Assembly: GCF_001422735.1 (NCBI RefSeq)
Contig: NZ_LMLZ01000002.1
Location: 62,001 to 126,000 of the forward strand
DNA: 64,000 nt
Source: Acidovorax sp. Leaf78
GTDB taxonomy: Bacteria; Pseudomonadota; Gammaproteobacteria; Burkholderiales; Burkholderiaceae_C
Direction of reading: 5' to 3'
Part shown: one piece after another, positions 8,289 to 19,029 of the stretch
Position numbering within the stretch: the first letter of the stretch is position 1
Layout of the letters: each line of letters starts with the position of its first letter
Translations under genes and position numbers: made by a program
The notes under the pieces: model-generated
What the model saw: only the letters and a program-made list of their open reading frames with translations
Told to the model about the DNA's origin: nothing
Database searches by the model: none

Positions 8289-10370
8289 ATGAAATCCTGG
8301 AATGCCTCTACCGCCCCGGCTGCGTCCTGGCGAAGAATAATGACTTGGACTTGGTTGCTGTTGGTAAGCGCCGTTGCGGTCCGCGGCCTGTACAAGGTCT
8401 ATGTCAGATCAGTTGGAATGGTGAATGGCGACGCAGAATGGATTTATCTGCCAGGCGGAAGAAAACTTCTGGGAGATCCATTGGAATTTATAGCTACAGA
8501 TATATTGAGCTATAGCGTGGCACCGCTAGGCTATGTGTGGAGTGCTGTCTGGGGTGTGAATGAGTTGGCTATCAAGCTCGCGAATTGCGGGCTTTTCATC
8601 ATTTGCATATTCCTGGTGTGGCGTATCGCGCTACGGTTGGGCGGTGCCGTAGCTGCCGTTTCGGCCACTGCCATATGGGTGACAACCCATACGCTGCTCC
8701 ATGCAATACCTCAGGTATTGACAGAGGCCATGTACATGTTCGGGTTTTTGCTGTTCGTCTTTGGGCTGGTGGAGGCAATTGTGTCAGGCAATCCGAGGAT
8801 CCGCTGGTTTGCGGCAACCTCGCTGGGTTTGACCATCACCCTGCTATCGCGACCAGTGCTGCAATATGTCGTGCTGGGAGTACTCGCTTTGATGGCTGCA
8901 GCATACGCCGCTTGGCGGATCGGCGCCCTTAAAGACACTGCACCTCATGTCAAGGTGATATTTCGCCGTGCAACGTATGCCTTGTTGTTGGCGTTGGTGC
9001 TTCCCCTGCTGGTGATTGCCAAAAATGGCATCTATTTCGGCAGTTGGAGCATTGGCACAGGCGCGGGAGCGGGGCTGTATTATGGCGTACACCCCTTGCA
9101 CATGGGGGAGGAACCGTACTACACCAATTTTCAGTACGATGTCGGGCACACTGCCTCAACCATCAACCCCGCCACGCGGGGAAATCTTGAAATTGAGGCT
9201 GATCGCTGGCAAAAACAAATCGCGGTCCACATGATTACGCAGACCAGTTTTCTGGATAATTTGCGGTTTTTTGCCAGCAAGGCGCGCGCATGGCTTCTGT
9301 ACAGTCCAGTCGAAAATCACTTTGATCCCGAATGGCGCGAAAAACGGCAGTTGCAAGTGATTTTGCTTTGCGCAGGCATTGGGTTGCTGTGCCAGACGGC
9401 GCTGTTCCGAGGGCGTCGGGCGGTTGTGGAAATTTTTGAACAGCTGATACCAGCTCCCCATGCAAGGAGTGGATCCTGTCCCGTAGCGTGGACCCCATCG
9501 GACCAAGCCAAGGGGATGATTTTTTGTTGCGTCGCCTTGGTATTATTGACGGGTGGAATGATTGCCCAGTTTCTTCCGATACTCTATAACGCGCGTTACA
9601 ACGGTGCGTTTCTGGATCCATTATTCGTCATTCTTGGGTCCGTAGCATTGGCCATGCTGACCCGGCACGTTCGCCTATTGTTCGCAGGTAATGAAGCAGG
9701 ACAAGGCAACCTGCGCAACCTGCGCAAGTGGCCCAGGGCGGCCGGACAGATCGCCTTCCTCGTGCTGCTTCTTTTTGTCCACAGGGCTGCTGGCGACTGG
9801 GCGTTGCGCCATGAACGGCTCTCCCTCGACCCCCACCGGCTGGGCCCCGCTGCCGTCGTATTGAACGGTGACGCATTTGGCCCGGCACGGGTGTCCGGCA
9901 TGGAGGCCAGGGGTGACAACCGATGGGTCACACGCGACTATCTGTCCGAATTGGCTATACAGGTGAACATTCCTCGGGGCTTGAGCCTGTCGAGAGAGAG
10001 CGTGTATGAGGCCATCTGGCGCGTCAGGCTGCAAATGCGGGGGGACATCCCGAGCGCCTGCCGCGATGTGGCGGTCAGCTATTCTCAGCCGGACAGTCCG
10101 ACATCCACTTTGCCTCCTCGGGTTTTTCTTTCACGCGATGGCGAAATGCACAGCTATGCCTTGAGCGCAGGGCAGAGCATGCGCCCGCGAGAGAGCGGAG
10201 AATTGATATTCAAATTCACCTGCCCTGCGGGAATAGAGATCCATTGGGGTGGCGCAGAACTGCTGCGTTCGACGTTGGCTGAGGCAAGCCGAGAACTTGT
10301 CCTCCATGGAAGCGCATTCAGCCCCTATCAGCCTCACGAGCCTCGATTGCCCGACAAGAAGCAACCGTAG
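8289..10370 (+). CDS. Polytopic membrane protein, probable GT-C glycosyltransferase (GT39/ArnT-like)
   Basis: A 693-aa protein with about ten hydrophobic helices in the first ~480 residues and a soluble, probably periplasmic domain after a last helix near residue 510. GDAEWIYLPGGRKLLGDP near residue 37 sits where GT-C enzymes carry their catalytic Asp in the first periplasmic loop. By family it would transfer a sugar from a polyprenyl-phosphate donor to a cell-surface acceptor. GC content and codon use are lower than in the flanking housekeeping genes, which suggests acquisition. It is convergent with a GT2 donor-synthesis gene, so the two plausibly form one glycan pathway. No specific family name is certain. 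Confidence 0.6.
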   Translation: MKSWNASTAPAASWRRIMTWTWLLLVSAVAVRGLYKVYVRSVGMVNGDAEWIYLPGGRKLLGDPLEFIATDILSYSVAPLGYVWSAVWGVNELAIKLANCGLFIICIFLVWRIALRLGGAVAAVSATAIWVTTHTLLHAIPQVLTEAMYMFGFLLFVFGLVEAIVSGNPRIRWFAATSLGLTITLLSRPVLQYVVLGVLALMAAAYAAWRIGALKDTAPHVKVIFRRATYALLLALVLPLLVIAKNGIYFGSWSIGTGAGAGLYYGVHPLHMGEEPYYTNFQYDVGHTASTINPATRGNLEIEADRWQKQIAVHMITQTSFLDNLRFFASKARAWLLYSPVENHFDPEWREKRQLQVILLCAGIGLLCQTALFRGRRAVVEIFEQLIPAPHARSGSCPVAWTPSDQAKGMIFCCVALVLLTGGMIAQFLPILYNARYNGAFLDPLFVILGSVALAMLTRHVRLLFAGNEAGQGNLRNLRKWPRAAGQIAFLVLLLFVHRAAGDWALRHERLSLDPHRLGPAAVVLNGDAFGPARVSGMEARGDNRWVTRDYLSELAIQVNIPRGLSLSRESVYEAIWRVRLQMRGDIPSACRDVAVSYSQPDSPTSTLPPRVFLSRDGEMHSYALSAGQSMRPRESGELIFKFTCPAGIEIHWGGAELLRSTLAEASRELVLHGSAFSPYQPHEPRLPDKKQP

Positions 10371-10501
10371 CACGCGTGAGCGGTTGGTTGCCGGAACCGG
10401 CCGCTTTCCCGACACCACGGGTTCATGGGGGAAAGGGGCACGGCATTGAGCCCCTCATCGACGAGGCCGCCAACTTGCCAGCATTGGGTGCCTGCCGACG
10501 G

Positions 10502-11470
10502 TCAGGATTCAAGAATTTCTTCGTCGAGATTCTGGCTGAGCGGCTCCGTGGGCAAATTGCCAACGTCGTAATGCATGAATGCCACCAAAAACTGGATTCC
10601 TGCCAGAAGGGGCAGTGCGGCCAGCATCACGGTTCCGCTGGTCGCGGGTTGATGATTCTGGCTGCTCATGATCCAGTGTGATACTCCGAAAATCGACCCG
10701 AAGACAAACAAGAGTATGCCGGTGAGGCTATACAAGGTGCCTACATTGAAGTCGCGAACGATGTAGTTGTACACATAGCGTCTCCATAGCCGCGACAGGT
10801 GTTTGCGCAGGAATTCTGGGAGTATCTTGCCGATTTTCAGGTTGGATTCCTCGTCTGCATAGACAGAATCCATGGGAATATCCTTGACCACGGCACGTAT
10901 GGTGTTGAGCCTGAACAGCATGTCAGTCTCGAAAAAATAGCGTTGCTCGAGTTTTTCGAGTGGCAGTTCTTTCAGGACTTGGGTGCGGATTGCCGTATAG
11001 CCGTTGGTCGGATCCATGACGTTCCAATAGCCGCAGCTTAACTTTGTCAGGAAAGACAGCGCACCATTGCCGAACAGGCGCATCGGAGGCATGCCCTGCA
11101 CCGACTCAGGCCGGTAAAAGCGATTTCCTTTGGTGTAGTCAGCCCGTTTTTGCAGAAGAGGGCGGACGAACTTGGGGAGGAGTGTCGGATTCATCTGGCC
11201 ATCCCCGTCGATCTTGACAACGATGTCCATACCATCCGCTATGGCCGCCTGATAGGCCGTCACGATCGCGCCACCCACACCACGATTTTGCGGGTTGTAA
11301 AGCACTCGGACCCGCGGGTCCCTGTTGTTCTGTTCGATGAACCGGCCGCTGCCTTCGGGACAGGCATCGTCCACGGCATAGATGACTTCGACTTCCGAAC
11401 CGATGGCCTCGATGACTCCGAGGACATGCTGCAATACCTTGTAGCAGGGAATGGCGACCGCAATGCGCAT
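10502..11470 (-). CDS. Family-2 glycosyltransferase with C-terminal membrane segments (polyprenyl-phosphate sugar synthase type)
   Basis: A 322-aa GT-A enzyme of the DPM1/GtrB type. The N-terminus MRIAVAIPCYKV begins the nucleotide-binding fold, KIDGDGQMNP (~85-95) is the metal-binding DxD-like motif, and two hydrophobic helices lie at ~240-265 and 278-298. Such proteins load a sugar from a nucleotide donor onto undecaprenyl phosphate at the inner face of the membrane. It starts 10 bp after the EamA-type carrier gene and is the last gene of a minus-strand run. Together they resemble a gtrA-gtrB pair, with a donor synthase and a flippase-like carrier. Confidence 0.82.
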   Translation of the reverse strand: MRIAVAIPCYKVLQHVLGVIEAIGSEVEVIYAVDDACPEGSGRFIEQNNRDPRVRVLYNPQNRGVGGAIVTAYQAAIADGMDIVVKIDGDGQMNPTLLPKFVRPLLQKRADYTKGNRFYRPESVQGMPPMRLFGNGALSFLTKLSCGYWNVMDPTNGYTAIRTQVLKELPLEKLEQRYFFETDMLFRLNTIRAVVKDIPMDSVYADEESNLKIGKILPEFLRKHLSRLWRRYVYNYIVRDFNVGTLYSLTGILLFVFGSIFGVSHWIMSSQNHQPATSGTVMLAALPLLAGIQFLVAFMHYDVGNLPTEPLSQNLDEEILES

Positions 11471-11480
11471 TTTTGTTTTC

Positions 11481-11828
11481 TCAACTGGTGGATGCCAACG
11501 CCACGCCCAGCATGATCAGCGCTCCGCCTGCCAGCGTGCGCCAATGCAGCGGCTCGCCGAGGAACATCCAGGCCAGCGTGGGGACTATGAGGAAGGCCAA
11601 ACCCATGAACGGGTAGGCGAGGTGCAGGGGCACGTTGCGCAGGATCCATACCCAGCCCAGCGTCGTGAGGCCGTAAAGAATCAGTGACGCGATAAGCCAG
11701 CCATTGAAAACGAACGCCTGCCACGTCAGCGGCGCTGCAAACGCGCCAGCCGCCTTCTTGAACAGGATTTGCCCCACGCTGATGGACAGCACACAAAGCA
11801 GGGTGAGCGCGATGGTGAATTTAGGCAT
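11481..11828 (-). CDS. Small EamA/ArnE-F-like membrane carrier
   Basis: A 115-aa protein with four predicted helices and the half-EamA (small multidrug resistance-like) pattern seen in ArnE/ArnF, which flip lipid-linked aminoarabinose. The ATG at 11828 overlaps the stop of the upstream acyltransferase gene (ATGCCTAA), indicating coupling. A longer start at 11849 is possible but would lie inside that gene. Context (GT2 synthase after, acyltransferase/GT-C before) supports a role in moving a polyprenyl-linked sugar across the membrane. This is inferred, not shown. Confidence 0.7.
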   Translation of the reverse strand: MPKFTIALTLLCVLSISVGQILFKKAAGAFAAPLTWQAFVFNGWLIASLILYGLTTLGWVWILRNVPLHLAYPFMGLAFLIVPTLAWMFLGEPLHWRTLAGGALIMLGVALASTS

Positions 11829-14259
11829 TCTCTCTATCCGGTGACCCACAAATGACGGGAAGCAGAACCAACGGCGCGGTGAAGAATGCCAGGAGATACC
11901 GGTACTCGCCCGCGATCGAAAAGATGAATATGGCGATCAGTTGCACGGCGTAGGTGCCTGAGATCAGGGCCGCAATCTTGTCGCGTCGCGCCAGCGAGCG
12001 GCGAAGGGCAAACATCAGCAACACCAGCCCACCCCAGGGGGCCCACAGGAGTGCCCTGTGCTGGATGGAAAAGTCGTACCAGGCGTGAAGATGCTTGCGC
12101 GGCGAGAACTTCAGGGGCTGCACACTCGATACTGATTGGGTCAGCGGCAGTATTTGGGCGGTAGCCGGTGGGCCGGGTATGCCGCCATTGGCCATCGCCG
12201 AGTACAGGAAGATGTTGACACGGCTGGCCATGAAGGCAGGAAAGTTGTGCCACAGGTTGTACTTGAAGAACTCCTTGATGATGGTTCTTTTGGATTTGTT
12301 CGAAAGCGACAGAAGCGCTGGGCCTGCAGGAAAGAAGATCAACGGGTCCCAGTAGTAGTGGTCGTGGAACTCCCGGATCTTGTCCAGCGATTGGCCAGTG
12401 GAGGTGAGCGCGTCGACCGTTTTGGCGGTGACCCGCGGTTGGTTGTGTTCCCACAATCCCATCGGTCTGTCTTCCAGGAATCCCACGGTTTCATACAGGG
12501 CCAGCGGGAATACCGAGCCGATAGGATTCTCGTACTTGTAGACGAACTGGCTACCAAAGCCGACGACGAGCCAAGGAACGATGACCAAGCCCAGGCGAAG
12601 CCTGTAGGGATTGGACAGTACCCACGCCATCGCCACGAGGGGAATCAGGTTCAGCACCCCGTTGGGCCGTCCAAAGATTGCAAACGGTACGGTAACGAAG
12701 AGAATCAGCAGCGACGGCAGATCAACGCTGCGGCGGCGGATGCTCCTCCATGCCTCGAACAGCATGCCGCTCAGTGCAATCGCGTAGATGCCGTCCGAGT
12801 AGAAGCTGCTGGAGTAATACACCACACTGGGTGCCAGAGCGACAAACACGAGGCAGTAGGCAAAGCTCTTCCACATGCGGCGCGTCAGCATCCAGGCCAG
12901 TATGCGGGCGCACACTGCTGCACAAATCAGCATCTGCAAAGCGATGGGTACTTCGACCCGCCCGGTGGCTCCGTAGGTGAGTAGTGCATAGAGATACCAG
13001 AATGCCGGCTTGTTGGCCTGATGCACGCGATCGGTGTCGACCTCCAGCATGATGGCGAGGCTGTCCTGCCCCAGAATTCCGGGCCAGGAGGCAACGAGCC
13101 ATGCGGCATACACGACGCCAATGAACCCCAGGACGATGGCGAAGTACTGCAGCTCGGACAGCGCCAGAAAGCGGGTTTTGACGGCGCGCATGGCAGGCGC
13201 GCCAAACCACGCCTGCGAGGACGACGGCTTGAATCTCAAAGCCTGCTTTTCCACCAGATGCCAGCTGGCGTACGCCAGCGCCACGGTAATGGTGAGCGAT
13301 ATGAACAGAGTCCCTGCGAATCCCAGCTGCGGCCAGCCATACTGAATGACGGTTTGCTGGATGGGAAATGCGAACAGATAAATGCCATAGGAAGGATCTC
13401 CCCACCGGCCAGCGCGCCGGATGTACGCTGTGGTTTGCGTTCCGGCACAGATGATGAAAAACGGCAGCCCCAGCAGCAACGCGCTATGCCGCCAGCCCGC
13501 CGCCCACACTGCGGCGGTGGCAAGAGCGATGGCTCCGCCCCACAGCACTGGCCGACGGCGCCAGTACGGCTCCAGGGTGTAAAGCGCGGCGCCGGCCAAG
13601 AAGAAAGCGCTCAGCTCGCGGCCGTGGTGAACCGTGCCTGTCACGTCAGGATTGCTGCGGACGAGAAACCAGCCGATCAGAACCGCAATGCTCAAAAGCA
13701 GCACGGGCCGGTACTTGAGCAGACCGATCAAACCCGCCAGACCCAACACGATGTAGCAGCGTACTTCGATGGGAATGGTCCACAGCGACCCATTCACGCC
13801 GAGGCGGTAGGGGTTGTTCTCAAACACCCCGGGCAGCACGAAGTGGATCTTCATCCCCAGCGCCTGTAGGTAGTTGGCCGTTGCACGGTGTGTCAGGTAC
13901 TCCTTCAACGGAAGTTGCGTGACCCAGGCGCCCAACACGTAGGCGGTCAATACAACGGCGACGGTAAGGGCAGGCCAGATGCGCAAAAACCGCCGAAGCC
14001 CGAACCGCCAGAAGTTTGGATCTCTCTGCCAACTCGCATTCACCAGATAACCGCTGAGTACGAAGAAGATGGTGACCGCCAGTCCGCCCAGGCTGTGGAT
14101 GCCGAAGAAAGACGGCTCCATCTGGCCCGTGAGCGCGAAGTGGTGGCTGTACAGCACCATCGTCGCGGCCACGATGCGGATTGCGTCGAAGTTGTTGCCC
14201 GGGTGGGTGGCTGGAGAGGATGCCCCTGTGTGAGCCTGCACGGAATTCTCGGCGCTCAT
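11821..14259 (-). CDS. Fusion of acyltransferase-3 domain and GT-C-like membrane domain
   Basis: An 812-aa polytopic protein. Residues ~20-350 are an acyltransferase-3 (OafA/YrhL) domain: FDAIRIVAATMVLYSHHF carries the family's N-terminal Arg and His, and FFVLSGYLVNAS follows. Residues ~385-812 form a second block of about ten helices resembling a GT-C glycosyltransferase rather than another acyltransferase or an SGNH domain. The ATG at 14259 overlaps the prfC stop (ATGA). By family the first half moves an acyl group, often acetyl, onto a surface glycan. The second half may transfer a lipid-linked sugar. The pairing in one polypeptide is unusual. Confidence 0.7.
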   Translation of the reverse strand: MSAENSVQAHTGASSPATHPGNNFDAIRIVAATMVLYSHHFALTGQMEPSFFGIHSLGGLAVTIFFVLSGYLVNASWQRDPNFWRFGLRRFLRIWPALTVAVVLTAYVLGAWVTQLPLKEYLTHRATANYLQALGMKIHFVLPGVFENNPYRLGVNGSLWTIPIEVRCYIVLGLAGLIGLLKYRPVLLLSIAVLIGWFLVRSNPDVTGTVHHGRELSAFFLAGAALYTLEPYWRRRPVLWGGAIALATAAVWAAGWRHSALLLGLPFFIICAGTQTTAYIRRAGRWGDPSYGIYLFAFPIQQTVIQYGWPQLGFAGTLFISLTITVALAYASWHLVEKQALRFKPSSSQAWFGAPAMRAVKTRFLALSELQYFAIVLGFIGVVYAAWLVASWPGILGQDSLAIMLEVDTDRVHQANKPAFWYLYALLTYGATGRVEVPIALQMLICAAVCARILAWMLTRRMWKSFAYCLVFVALAPSVVYYSSSFYSDGIYAIALSGMLFEAWRSIRRRSVDLPSLLILFVTVPFAIFGRPNGVLNLIPLVAMAWVLSNPYRLRLGLVIVPWLVVGFGSQFVYKYENPIGSVFPLALYETVGFLEDRPMGLWEHNQPRVTAKTVDALTSTGQSLDKIREFHDHYYWDPLIFFPAGPALLSLSNKSKRTIIKEFFKYNLWHNFPAFMASRVNIFLYSAMANGGIPGPPATAQILPLTQSVSSVQPLKFSPRKHLHAWYDFSIQHRALLWAPWGGLVLLMFALRRSLARRDKIAALISGTYAVQLIAIFIFSIAGEYRYLLAFFTAPLVLLPVICGSPDRENA

Positions 14260-15914
14260 GCGCTCGCCTGCAGCGACAACCCGGCATGCTCGCGCAGCGG
14301 ATGAAAATGAATCTTTGGAAACCGCTCCTGCGCCAGCCGCACGTCGTACGGTGACGTGCACAGATAAGCCAGCGTGTCCGCCGCATCGTGCGCCAGGCGC
14401 AGTGGATACGCGTCGGTGAACGCACGCAGATCCGCCGGGGAATCTGCAGTGATCCAGCGCGCCCCTGTGTACTGGCAGCCTTCCAGCCGCACGTCCGCGT
14501 CGTACTCGGCCTTCAGGCGGTGCTGCACCACTTCGAACTGCAGTTGCCCCACGGCGCCCAGCAGCATGTTGCCGCCGGCGTCGGGCTTGAAGACCTGAAT
14601 GGCGCCTTCTTCGCCCAGCTGGGCCAAGCCCTGCTGGAGCTGCTTGGTGCGCAAGGGGTTCTTGAGCACCACGGTCATGAACATTTCCGGCGCGAAGAAC
14701 GGCAGGCCGGTGAACTGCAGGTTGGCACCATCGGTGATGGTGTCGCCCAGCTGCACGCCACCGTGGGTGGTAAAGCCGATGATGTCGCCCGCGTAGGCCT
14801 CTTCGACCGCCTCGCGGCGCTGGGACATGAAGGTCACGACGGACGTGGGGCGCAGTTCCTTGGCGGTGCGCTGCACCCGGAGCTTCATGCCCGGCATGTA
14901 CTTGCCCGACGCCACGCGCACGAAGGCGATGCGGTCGCGGTGGTTGGCGTCCATGTTGGCCTGCACCTTGAAGACCACGCCGGCGAAGCCCTCGTCCTCG
15001 GGCTGGATGGTCTTGACCACGGGCTGCTTGTTCACCTGCAGGGTGCTCACGCGTGGGCCGGGGGGCGGAGCCATGTCGACCAGGGCGTCGAGCACCTCCA
15101 TCACCCCGAAGTTGTTCACCCCGGAGCCAAAGAACACTGGGGTCAGTTTGCCGGCCAGGAAGGCGTCGTGGTCCCAGGTGGGCGATGCGCCGACTGCCAG
15201 CTCCATGCTTTCGAGCGCGGCATCGAACTCGGCGCCGAAGCGTGCGCGCAGCGTGGTTTCGTCAGACAGCGGAATGGCTTCGAAGTCCTGCGGGCGGCGC
15301 TCGCTGCCGGACTCGAACACCGTCATGGTCTTGGTGCGCAGGTTGATGATGCCGCCGAAGGCCTTGCCCTGGCCCACGGGCCAGGTCATGGGGCAGCAGG
15401 GCATGCCCAGCTCGCGCTCGACCTCGTCCATGATGTCCAGCGGGTCGCGCACTTCGCGATCCATCTTGTTCACGAAAGTGATGATGGGCGTGTCGCGCTG
15501 GCGGCAGACCTCGATCAGGCGGCGCGTCTGCGCTTCCACGCCGTTGGCCGCATCGATCACCATCAGTGCCGAGTCCACGGCCGTAAGCACGCGGTAGGTG
15601 TCTTCCGAGAAGTCCTTGTGGCCGGGCGTGTCGAGCAGATTGATGACGTGTTCGCGGTACAGCATCTGCATGACCGACGAGGCCACCGAGATGCCGCGCT
15701 GCTTTTCGATTTCCATCCAGTCCGACGTGGCGTGGCGGCTGGCCTTGCGGCCCTTGACGGCGCCGGCGATCTGGATCGCGCCCGAAAACAGCAGCAGCTT
15801 TTCGGTCAGCGTTGTCTTGCCCGCGTCCGGGTGGGAAATGATGGCAAAGGTGCGGCGGCGCCGGGTTTCGGGGGCGTAGGACACAGGGGATTCCAGAAGG
15901 GGGAGTCGAGGCAC
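14256..15914 (-). CDS. prfC: Peptide chain release factor 3
   Basis: A 552-aa translational GTPase that recycles RF1/RF2 after termination. G1 is AIISHPDAGKTTLTEK, the switch region is KQRGISVASS, G3 is DTPGHKD and G4 is VNKMDRE. Full domains II and III follow. Length matches the family (about 530-540) if the GTG at 15884 is the real start; the ATG at 15914 adds ten residues. Its stop overlaps the next gene by 4 bp, so a housekeeping gene heads the transcript carrying the surface-glycan genes. Confidence 0.96.
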   Translation of the reverse strand: MPRLPLLESPVSYAPETRRRRTFAIISHPDAGKTTLTEKLLLFSGAIQIAGAVKGRKASRHATSDWMEIEKQRGISVASSVMQMLYREHVINLLDTPGHKDFSEDTYRVLTAVDSALMVIDAANGVEAQTRRLIEVCRQRDTPIITFVNKMDREVRDPLDIMDEVERELGMPCCPMTWPVGQGKAFGGIINLRTKTMTVFESGSERRPQDFEAIPLSDETTLRARFGAEFDAALESMELAVGASPTWDHDAFLAGKLTPVFFGSGVNNFGVMEVLDALVDMAPPPGPRVSTLQVNKQPVVKTIQPEDEGFAGVVFKVQANMDANHRDRIAFVRVASGKYMPGMKLRVQRTAKELRPTSVVTFMSQRREAVEEAYAGDIIGFTTHGGVQLGDTITDGANLQFTGLPFFAPEMFMTVVLKNPLRTKQLQQGLAQLGEEGAIQVFKPDAGGNMLLGAVGQLQFEVVQHRLKAEYDADVRLEGCQYTGARWITADSPADLRAFTDAYPLRLAHDAADTLAYLCTSPYDVRLAQERFPKIHFHPLREHAGLSLQASA

Positions 15915-16150
15915 GCTGCGGCAGGGACTGCGGCTGGCGGCGCGGCAGGCGCATGCGCCCGAATCGCGGGATTTTAACGGTGTCCGCTACGGCGCTCGCG
16001 GTGGTGCGGTCGCCGGGCCTGCAATGCCGGCACTGGCCAGGCGCAGGGCTGCCAGATTCTCCAGTCTGCAAGGCTGCGGGCGGAGCGCCGCGCTGCCGGG
16101 TTTGTGCCGGGTACGCCGCGCTGCTCTGGCCGCGCCACCACACTTGCTTT

Positions 16151-16156
16151 TATAAT
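16151..16156 (+). promoter_or_regulatory. -10 element of the ahcY riboswitch transcript
   Basis: A perfect TATAAT lies 7-12 bases before the first conserved riboswitch base, so transcription should begin right at the aptamer. The expected -35 region (around 16128-16133) is only weakly conserved. Confidence 0.55.
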
Positions 16157-16162
16157 CCGCCG

Positions 16163-16233
16163 ATCCGAGGAGCGTTGCAGCGTCCCCAGCACAGGCGGGG
16201 CGTGAGGCTCGGAGTCATCCAGCAACGACGCTC
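16163..16233 (+). promoter_or_regulatory. SAH (S-adenosylhomocysteine) riboswitch
   Basis: The 5' segment ATCCGAGGAGCGTTGCAGCG, the internal GAGGCTCGGA (16204-16213) and the 3' segment CAACGACGCTC (16223-16233) match the SAH aptamer. CCGAG pairs with CTCGG, and GAGCGTTG pairs with CAACGACGCTC in the pseudoknot. The element lies ~80 bp upstream of ahcY, its classic location in Burkholderiales. SAH binding is known to raise ahcY expression in this class. Confidence 0.92.
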
Positions 16234-16310
16234 AACCACTTCTCGCGTGGTGAGCCTCCGGCAATCCCCCGACCAGTGGTTTTTTCAAACATGCTTTGGA
16301 GCAAACCATC

Positions 16311-17747
<1,437 letters not shown>

Positions 17748-17944
17748 TCCCGGTAGGGCGCTGCGCGTGGGCTCGGCCTGCGCTGGGCGCTGGGGCTGAC
17801 CGGCTAGGCTGCCGAGCGGCGGGTTGAGGCTCTGCAGCTTTGTTGCATGCCTGCGGCAAGGACCCGTCTGCCATCAGACGGGTCGCCCCCGGCACTTGGC
17901 GTAGCAGCTTGCTGCATCAGTGGCGCGTGCTGGGTGTACTTGGG

Positions 17945-18005
17945 TTTGCTATACAAAATATAGCTGGTAGCGCTTGCTGAGCAAGCGGTAGCGGCTATTT
18001 TTATT
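17945..18005 (+). repeat. Dispersed TTTGCTAT / CAAGCGGTAG repeat, copy 2
   Basis: TTTGCTATACAAAATATAGC through GCGGCTATTTTTAT. The inner arms GCGCTTGCT/AGCAAGCGG form a hairpin. It lies between ahcY and tlyA, 20 bp before the tlyA start. Confidence 0.75.
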
Positions 18006-18024
18006 CATAAGAAGGACGGGCGCG

Positions 18025-19029
18025 ATGCGCGCAGATGTGTATTTGGTAGAGCGCGGGCATGCCGCGACCCGGTCCCAGGCCCAGCGGCTCATTGCTGCGG
18101 GTGTGCAATGGCGCCTGTCGCCGGGCATGCCTTGGCAGAAGGTGGCCAAGAACGGCGACGACATTCCCGAGATCGCCCTGGTCGAACTGCTGGACGGCGC
18201 CGAAGCCAAGTACCTCTCACGCGGCGGCCTGAAGCTGGAAGGGGCGCTCAAGGCCACCGGCCTGGCGGTAGACGGATTGCGCTGCCTGGACGTGGGCCAG
18301 AGCACCGGGGGCTTTACCGACTGCCTGTTGCAGCACGGCGCCGCGCAGGTGATCGGCGTCGATGTGGGCCACGGCCAGTTGCACGAGCGGCTGCGCAACG
18401 ACCCGCGCGTGGTCGGTGTGGAGGGGCTGAACGCCCGCGCCATGACGGCCCAATCGCTGCAGGACGCGAGCGAAGAAGCGCTGTCCGAGCATGTGGAAAC
18501 CGACGTTGATGACAACGACACCCAGCCCGTGGCGCCCTATGCGTGGATGCGCAACGGTGGCGAGGTAGACGAGGAATACGACGACACCGACGACGCCCGC
18601 GAGCAGGACGTGGAGGCCTTCAAGGCCGAACGCGCTGCCAAGGCCCGTGCGCGCGCTGAAGGCATCGTGCCCACCAAGCGCCAGCGCAAGGCGGGGCTCG
18701 AGCAGGTGGACATCACACCCGAGTTCGACGTCATCACCGGCGATCTGTCGTTCATCTCGCTCACGCTGGTGTTGCCGGCGCTGGTGCCGCTGCTGAAGGC
18801 GGGCGGCTCGCTGCTGATGCTGGTCAAGCCCCAGTTCGAGCTGCAGCCGGGCCAGGTGGGCAAGGGCGGTATCGTGCGCGACGAGGCTCTGTACGCGGTG
18901 GTCGAAAAGCGCATCCGTGACTGCTGCGCCGACCTGGGGCTGACGGTGGGCGACTGGCTCCCCAGCGCGATCGACGGCGGCGACGGCAACCGAGAATTTT
19001 TTGTTTCTGCGAGGAGAGCTGCTGCATGA
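18025..19029 (+). CDS. tlyA: TlyA-family rRNA 2'-O-methyltransferase
   Basis: A 334-aa protein with an N-terminal S4 RNA-binding domain (residues ~1-62) and an FtsJ-like Rossmann domain. The SAM site is LDVGQSTGGFTDCLL (~90), with GVDVGHGQL and the later catalytic GDLSFISL (~240). TlyA methylates 16S and/or 23S rRNA. An acidic, low-complexity insertion (~150-225, rich in Asp/Glu/Ala) splits the methyltransferase core and makes it longer than the ~250-270 aa of the family. It overlaps metF by 4 bp. The older name hemolysin A reflects a secondary phenotype. Confidence 0.9.
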   Translation: MRADVYLVERGHAATRSQAQRLIAAGVQWRLSPGMPWQKVAKNGDDIPEIALVELLDGAEAKYLSRGGLKLEGALKATGLAVDGLRCLDVGQSTGGFTDCLLQHGAAQVIGVDVGHGQLHERLRNDPRVVGVEGLNARAMTAQSLQDASEEALSEHVETDVDDNDTQPVAPYAWMRNGGEVDEEYDDTDDAREQDVEAFKAERAAKARARAEGIVPTKRQRKAGLEQVDITPEFDVITGDLSFISLTLVLPALVPLLKAGGSLLMLVKPQFELQPGQVGKGGIVRDEALYAVVEKRIRDCCADLGLTVGDWLPSAIDGGDGNREFFVSARRAAA

